From Artemia franciscana (Eukaryota; Arthropoda; Branchiopoda; Anostraca; Artemiidae), in NCBI RefSeq assembly GCF_032884065.1, contig NC_088867.1, forward strand, positions 47,866,857 to 47,930,856: DNA of 64,000 nt. The letters are read 5' to 3'. Made by a program: the position numbers and the translations under genes. The notes under the pieces are model-generated. The model made no database searches. It worked only from the letters and a program-made list of their open reading frames with translations, and was not told the origin of the DNA. Each line of letters starts with the position of its first letter. Position 1 is the stretch's first letter. Positions 58,800 through 64,000 of the stretch are shown here, piece by piece.

Positions 58800-59388
58800 A
58801 TTGCTCTTATTTTTTTCAATGCAACAGCGGAAGCCAGTCTCCTTGACCTTTTTGGTTCCGGTTCATTAGGTTTATCTGACATATTATGTGGACATAGGTC
58901 ATAGCTTTTAGGTGATGTGATATTTACTTTATTTGAACTTAGTAAATTATCATAAATTGAATTCAATCCAAATTCACCTGTATCTCTGTTTATGGAATTA
59001 TTCTTGAAACTTTTTTTTTAATTTCGATTGTTTCCCTAAAAACTTGCTTTAAACCTTGGTCCCTAGAAATCAAAGAAACATTTCAAACAAAATAAAATGA
59101 TTTGGAAAATTAAAGATATGTTCCGAGAGGGCCGACGTGAAATCTTCAGGTTTGGTATTTTGCTTTAAATACGATGAAATAGAATTATGATGTTGTAGCA
59201 ATCTCATTTTTAAATTCTTGTTAGTACGTCCCACATAAGAGCTTCCACAAGTACATGGGATTTTATAAACCCCACTTTGTTGCTCTACGGAAGTTCGATC
59301 CTTTCCAGAATTTAAAAAACTAGCCAAAGTATTACTACCTCTTAAAGCTACCTTTAAGCCATTATTTCGTAAAATTCTTTTTTGATGA
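58800..59388 (-). pseudogene. PLE protein C-terminus with GIY-YIG endonuclease
   Basis: The frame enters open at about 59388 with KVALRGSNTLASFLNSGKDR and continues into the GIY-YIG endonuclease: GVYKIPCTCGSSYVGRTNKN, then LKMRLLQHHNS. The frame stops at 59070-59072. A one-base shift later, REtIEI-like (FRETIEI) and NRDTGEFGLNS sequences of the PLE C-terminus follow, with further stops to about 58800. The reverse transcriptase that would precede this part is missing. The GIY-YIG domain nicks DNA during PLE insertion. This copy is dead. Confidence 0.88.
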
Positions 59389-59570
59389 TGATGAACACTG
59401 TATATGTGTTCGAAATATCCAGTTAATTTTTGTATCTGTTCACTGTCAATAAAAAGGTTTCATCCCTATTTTGAACTGTTTTACTTTCGTCATGGAAAGG
59501 CAGTGTGGTCTTCAAAGTTATCTATATTCTTACTTTCAGTTAAAATAACTAGTTTTTTTATTTAATTTTC

Positions 59571-60759
59571 ATTCAAAGCCATCAATCCACTGATTAATTA
59601 TTCTAATTATGGCGAAAAACTCAACTTTTTTAACGCTTAAAACACCCTTCCTCTCGCCCTATTTGAGCTAGTCATCTTGGAACTTGAGACTTGGAATGTT
59701 CTGTCATGTTGGACATATTTTCTCCAATTCTTAATCAAAGTTACAACTCCATAAGTTAGAATTAACTAAACCGATACTTAAACTTTTTCAACGTTTAAAT
59801 CTGACTCTTCCTCACCCTACTTGAGCTAGAGTCTTCATTTCATAACTAGATGTGTCACAATGCAAGGCATATCTGGTTTAATTTCCTTACAAATCTGCAA
59901 ACGCTTTTAAGAGGTATACCAAGAGAGAATTCGTTTTATTCAACTCTTAAAACTCCCTCCACTTCGCCTTGCTGAGCTAGGGTTTTCATCTTACAGCTTG
60001 AGATGGACCATTGATTTGCACATCTTTGGTCAAATTTTCATTCAATTCCAACTGCCAGTTCACCTGTTATATTCAGTTACACAGACGCACAGGAGACAGA
60101 ACTTGCACTGTCTAAGGTATCCAAGTCAGCTATTGCATCTTAGAAATACCCTTAGAGTTAACTCTACCCCCTTTTCAGCTGCCCTGCCAATATACAAGGG
60201 GGAGGGAAATGAGAATTCATTAGGTGGCTTATGTTTCTTTACGTTTTAAGATAGTACAAACCCACTCTGCGTTCTGGTCCATGTCAATGACTGGATAAAG
60301 CTGTGATTAAATATTCCCATTCTGGATAGCAGCTAATTACGGGCAAGAAAGATGTAAAATGCAAGAAGGTATTCAGAATGTATGGAAGGATGAATATATT
60401 TACAAAGCTGAAAGTCTGAAACTCCTTAGTATACCATTGATCATTATTTTCTGAGGATTGCTGATGCTATATCGAATGTGATATTACGTGTTCCAACCAC
60501 TCGTAATGGTGTGATATATGGGGCTAAAGACTGTGAGATTAGCCTGAAATATATTTTTGGCTGGGTCATTGAAAGATGATTTCTTTTTCAAGTTTTTTTT
60601 TATGTCTTATGTTTTTGCTAGTGTCTGCTGTACTACTGCGTTGTTTTTTTTTGTACTTTGAAGACAAAGATGAAAAGTTAAGAGCAAACTGATCAATGGC
60701 TATCTGCTGCATAGGTGAATAGGTCATTTAGATATAATTTTAATCCTTTTAAGGTTGAA
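59571..60759. other. No gene recognised
   Basis: Degenerate sequence. Phrases such as TGAGCTAG(G/A)(G)TTTTCAT recur around 59665, 59825 and 59970 with CACTTCGCC- or CTCGCCC-like blocks before them, suggesting an old ~150-bp tandem repeat at 59620-60000. Confidence 0.4.
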
Positions 60760-61185
60760 GTTAGGTCAGGCGGAGGGATCCAAGAGAAAGGGGAACCCGA
60801 AGACATTGTCATAGATGCAGATGGTGTCCAGGTCCAGTTAGACTCTGGGGAAGAACTTATCCTATCTTGATTGAATCCACAGATGGCAGGCCATCGTCAG
60901 GTGCATCCACTGAGCCCAGGCCCCCATCCAAAAGAGAAAGAAAACTTCGCAGGGAGAATGTTCAAAGTTAGAATTCGAAAGAGATTTGATCGGTATTGTT
61001 GGAAAGGAGTAAGACCCAGACGAGATGTTTCGTATCGGTCTTGCTGGAGATATTAGAAAACTAAGTGACGAAAGGAAGCCTTTGTCAAATTTAAAATTCA
61101 GGAACTTCTTTTCAAAGTGTCTACTAATCGGATCTGTCTTGACTGATGGCGGTGTTCTGTCGTGTATTCTTTTCAAGCTAACTTT
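60760..61185 (+). pseudogene. BESS-like partner-protein remnant of a Harbinger element
   Basis: An acidic stretch (EDIVIDADGVQVQLDSGEE, about 60795-60855) is followed, in shifted frames, by STDGRPSSGASTEPRPPSKR, a basic patch (RERKLRRENVQ) and, at 61019-61120, DEMFRIGLAGDIRKLSDERK then AFVKFKIQELLFKV. The last part resembles the BESS motif that closes many MADF-BESS proteins, which accompany PIF/Harbinger-type transposases. Two or three one-base shifts and at least two stops interrupt it. Its neighbour on the other strand is a Harbinger transposase, which supports the pairing. No MADF domain is visible upstream. Confidence 0.5.
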
Positions 61186-61907
61186 TTACTATATTTGAAT
61201 TGAAAGCTTCTTTTTATTTCTGGGGACCAAGAAACATCAGGTTTATTAGTTGGAGTTTACGATATATCATGGTATCTGTTACCACGTTCATGCAGATACT
61301 GAGTATCTAGCTAATATGCGTTACCATACCTGGTATCCTGACTGTAGTTTCTAAGAAAGTCGCAAGACCCTATCATTTCGTCAGATTGACTAGAAAGCAG
61401 TTTGGTGCTATTGATTTGGGTAAATCATTTTAGGTGACTTCTAAATAGCATAGATTTGGCAATTTCCTTTTGTGTAAAGTAAATGTTGCATCAGATACCA
61501 TATTAAATCTATAACCAACAAAATACAGATTCTTTTAGCGCGATATCAAATACTGTAGTTTCTGCAAAAGCGCAGCTTGAACAAGTTGACCGACAGAACT
61601 TTTTGCACCATTAACCAGCATTTGACTCTGTCGTTTGCTTATATTTTGCTGCTTCAGATCAATTAGTATGATACAAAAAAGAAGGAATGAGATAAGAAAC
61701 ACTGAAAGGAACAGGAGAAATGATGCTCTGTGCATCTAACCAAGAACAGAACTATGTACATAAACATGCCTACTGAAAATGGAGAGACTAAGCATGGAAG
61801 TACTATCCAAACAGGTACTCTTCCTGCCATGATAGGGCACCCTGCCTTGGATGGAATCCGATAAATTTCGTCCTTATTGCCGTGGGAGTAGCTGCGTAAT
61901 TGTTTGA
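61186..61907. other. No gene recognised
   Basis: Sequence between the two Harbinger-related remnants, with nothing identifiable. Confidence 0.35.
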
Positions 61908-63008
61908 TCACTGACGTTGCTGCCGCTGAAGCCAGCTATCAGACACCAGGGTTCTCCAGGTTCCAGGGATACTCACCCTGTTTCCACTCTGGGCATCTAT
62001 AAAGTTACTTGGACGATACTGCGATTCCTCGCTCACTACGAAATTGTGCAAGCAGAAGCAAGTTTTGACTGTTGAATCATTTGTTTCTAGTTTGCTATCA
62101 ATAGGTGTGTAAAATACGCCAGCGTGAAGCTCAGATTCCCAATGTGTTTTCTACAACCAAGCAAGCTGGAGACAAACGGTAATTGTAGACTCTTTTCTGC
62201 CTGTCAGCTACACTCAAGCCACCTGAAAATGGTGTCATTATGTTCATTTTCGAAAGGAATGCCTCGTCAGCTAAGAAAACATGTTGTAAGATGGTGCCAT
62301 TAGGAATGGGCTTAGGCTCAGGAGTTTCAATTGTTCCGTTCAGAATGGCGCCTCCAAACGATGACCTGGCTAACATGCTTGCGTCACCAGCACTACCCTC
62401 TGCTCCAACATCTACAACCGAAACTTTAAGTCAGCATCAACAAGTGAAATCAGTACAACATTGAAAAATTCCTTGTGACAGAAATACTTAGAGCCCCTGT
62501 TTTTTGGGCATCTCTACTTGATGTATTTTCCATGAATTGCTCCTATGCAATTTGGAAAGTTCCATCGCCTCATAAACTTGTCAGCGACACTCTGGAAGGT
62601 GGATTGGATAAGTGGCTTCAAGCACTGGCTTTTCATTTCAGTCCAAATGGTCTTTGTCGTTTCTGCCACTATAAGAGTCGCTGTCGAACGGCTATTCAAT
62701 TACTGATAGGACAAAGATCTCTTGGACTCCCCTGTAGCAAAATGCCTGATCGTCAGTGTAAGTCTCTCAGCTGCTGAAATAGGTCTCCTCCAATTGGTAT
62801 GTTTTCTCTCAATCTTACTTTCAGCAATTGCTAAGACTTTCTTGAATTTTGTAGGGGTCATTCTAAGGTATTCGGAAAACCATTCTGGATCTTCCTTTTC
62901 TAGATACTGCACCAATTTGCTGAAGGCGCCATTTGTTTCTCTTTTCTTAAGGACTGTTCTGACCCACCACCTCCGTGTAGCTTGTTTTGCACTTCCATAT
63001 AGCTGCTC
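61908..63008 (-). pseudogene. PIF/Harbinger transposase (DDE_Tnp_4-like), broken
   Basis: A splice acceptor (TTTCTTATAG) precedes 63008 on this strand. The protein then reads ATRRWWVRTVLKKRETNGAF, WFSEYLRMTPTKF, RRPISAAERLTLTIRHFATG, WNFPNCIGAIHGKY (usually GAIDGKH, so the first catalytic Asp is His here), VDVGAEGSAGD, VFLADEAFL, YNYRLSPACLVVENTLGI, SRWRIL and CLHNFVV, ending at a stop at 61908-61910. In-frame stops follow KRSLSYQ, IHGKYIK and ENTLGI, and frames shift around 62380-62510. The order and spacing fit HARBI1-like transposases. It is a pseudogene by stops and by the missing catalytic residue. The terminal inverted repeats were not found. Confidence 0.85.
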
Positions 63009-63013
63009 CTATA

Positions 63014-64000
63014 AGAAACAAAGAATATAAACAAAGGTCTCTATTAAAAGTAAACTGGAACATTTCTCGGATAGTGAACATTTTCTAGCCTCTGACAAGA
63101 AGAGTGAAAAAGGAAACACTTATAATTGTTGCAAAATAGCAAGGGACAAACTACAATTCTTTTCAAATCCGTTATTTTTCCTTATCGTTTTTCTGTAGAT
63201 GAAGATATTCTGAGCCTTTTATAGCATAGCCTGTACCCAGCTTTGTTAGTTATGTAGACTGGGATGTAAAGCAGTAACTTACTTTTCAGACTTAAGAGAC
63301 TTGCTAATATTTAGAAAAAGCTACATGCAACCTGATCGAAATAAGGATTTTATTTTAGAGTATCAAAGAGAAGCCTATAGGTATATTCTAAATAAAGTAA
63401 AGGCATATTAAAAAGTACAAGAACCTACAAGAACAGGTTCATAGAATACCATTGAAGTTGTAAAGTAACCAGAAAGTAGCGAAAATTAAGATAAAAAAGA
63501 ACTGAGAAAAAGATTAACTAAAAACTATGAAAATTGCAGGTACAGTACTAAGTGCATTCAGCAAGTAATATTAGCAAACTAATAAGATAATAGCTGCACA
63601 TTTTTTCTCTCTTGCTTGTTAAACTGACAAGTCCATTTAGCAACAGTTGTGCACCAGGCTCTTTAGATGATTCTTCTGACCAGGGAAATCCCATAGAGGA
63701 GTAAATTATTTCGTATCTAGGAGAATCTGATTTGGAAGGAAAACCTTTGAATATCTCTGTCTAGAAAACGGTAAGTCCTGTTACCTATTCTATGGAACTG
63801 TAACAGGGTGATGGAGGTGTCAGTGATCAAGTTAATATTTTCTTAGGGTCTGTAGAACCAGTGGGGTTCACAATTTTTTCTTGATGACCACTTTTTTGAT
63901 AGGCGATAATTCCAGGGACTGATGGCCCATCCTTCAATTTTCCAATTCTTTTTGATCTCGCTAAGAACTGATGTCCTGGTCTAGGTGACCTCTCTTTGAA
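63014..64000. other. No gene recognised
   Basis: May hold a first exon or the left terminus of the Harbinger element, but nothing can be supported. Confidence 0.35.

Larger units (their letters stand above)
58627..59528 (-). mobile_element. Truncated Penelope-like element with inverted termini
   Basis: The two ends (58627-58733 and about 59390-59500) are inverted copies: GTAAAACAGTTCAAAATAGG, TATTGACAGTGAACAG, AACTGGATATTTCGAACACA. Between them lies the C-terminal part of a PLE protein on the minus strand. A 9-bp duplication flanks the element. Short 5'-truncated copies preceded by an inverted piece of the terminal repeat are typical of PLEs. Confidence 0.88.

Noticed and set aside
60862-61176. 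Minus-strand 104-residue frame
   Set aside because: It is a shadow of the plus-strand BESS-like remnant, which shows recognisable motifs.
1-64000. CRISPR array or bacterial operon
   Set aside because: No short, evenly spaced direct repeats with unique spacers, and all coding features are of metazoan transposon or zinc-finger type.

Overview
This is a eukaryotic window, AT-rich and gene-poor, made mostly of transposable elements and their debris. Two genes show an intron-style acceptor, the retroelements are of metazoan type, and long satellite-like and foldback repeats recur on both strands. It reads like a large arthropod genome. The 1.2-1.7 kb modular repeat and the foldback families remind me of crustaceans such as brine shrimp, but that is an impression and I could not search for it. 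I see no bacterial, plasmid or organellar features, no CRISPR array and no convincing tRNA or rRNA gene. The only candidate host gene is a six-finger C2H2 zinc-finger exon on the minus strand (12904-13641).

Layout. 995-6418 is a complete but mutated hAT transposon with a perfect 17-bp terminal inverted repeat (TIR) and an 8-bp target-site duplication (TSD). 6480-8565 is an array of a ~280-bp repeat ending in a perfect hairpin; the same family lies in opposite orientation inside the hAT intron (1660-2610) and again at 44290-44690 and 52480-53200. 9600-12900 holds diverged repeats and a deleted LINE fragment. 12904-13641 is the zinc-finger exon. 15550-18610 holds degenerate repeats, an (AT)n tract and a decayed LINE with endonuclease and RT traces. 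20291-20918 is a solo foldback element. 21483-25354 is a large non-autonomous element with a 16-bp TIR carrying a full modular repeat. 25434-26665 is the 3' half of a LINE with a (TAG)n-like tail. 29060-30050 and 34366-34975 are degenerate tandem arrays. 30700-33600 is an unrecognised, decayed set of reading frames.

35520-38640 is a modular repeat block containing a foldback derived from a Penelope-like element (PLE) at 36965-37322. 40516-43167 is a Harbinger-like non-autonomous element with 13-bp TIRs, TSD TAT and subterminal repeats. 43513-52470 is a nest: foldback elements inserted into members of their own family (8-bp TSDs), one of which also took in a PLE-derived element (12-bp TSD), which in turn took in a nearly intact 4.6-kb LINE (14-bp TSD). 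55221-58626 is a modular repeat array, interrupted at its end by a PLE fragment that encodes a GIY-YIG endonuclease. 60760-63008 is a broken PIF/Harbinger element with a DDE transposase pseudogene on minus and a BESS-like partner ORF remnant on plus.

The insertions can be ordered in time because each interrupts a recognisable sequence and is flanked by short direct repeats. The most interesting parts are the self-nesting foldback family, the PLE-derived inverted elements with a hammerhead-ribozyme-like core, and the young LINE whose two reading frames meet as TGAATG.
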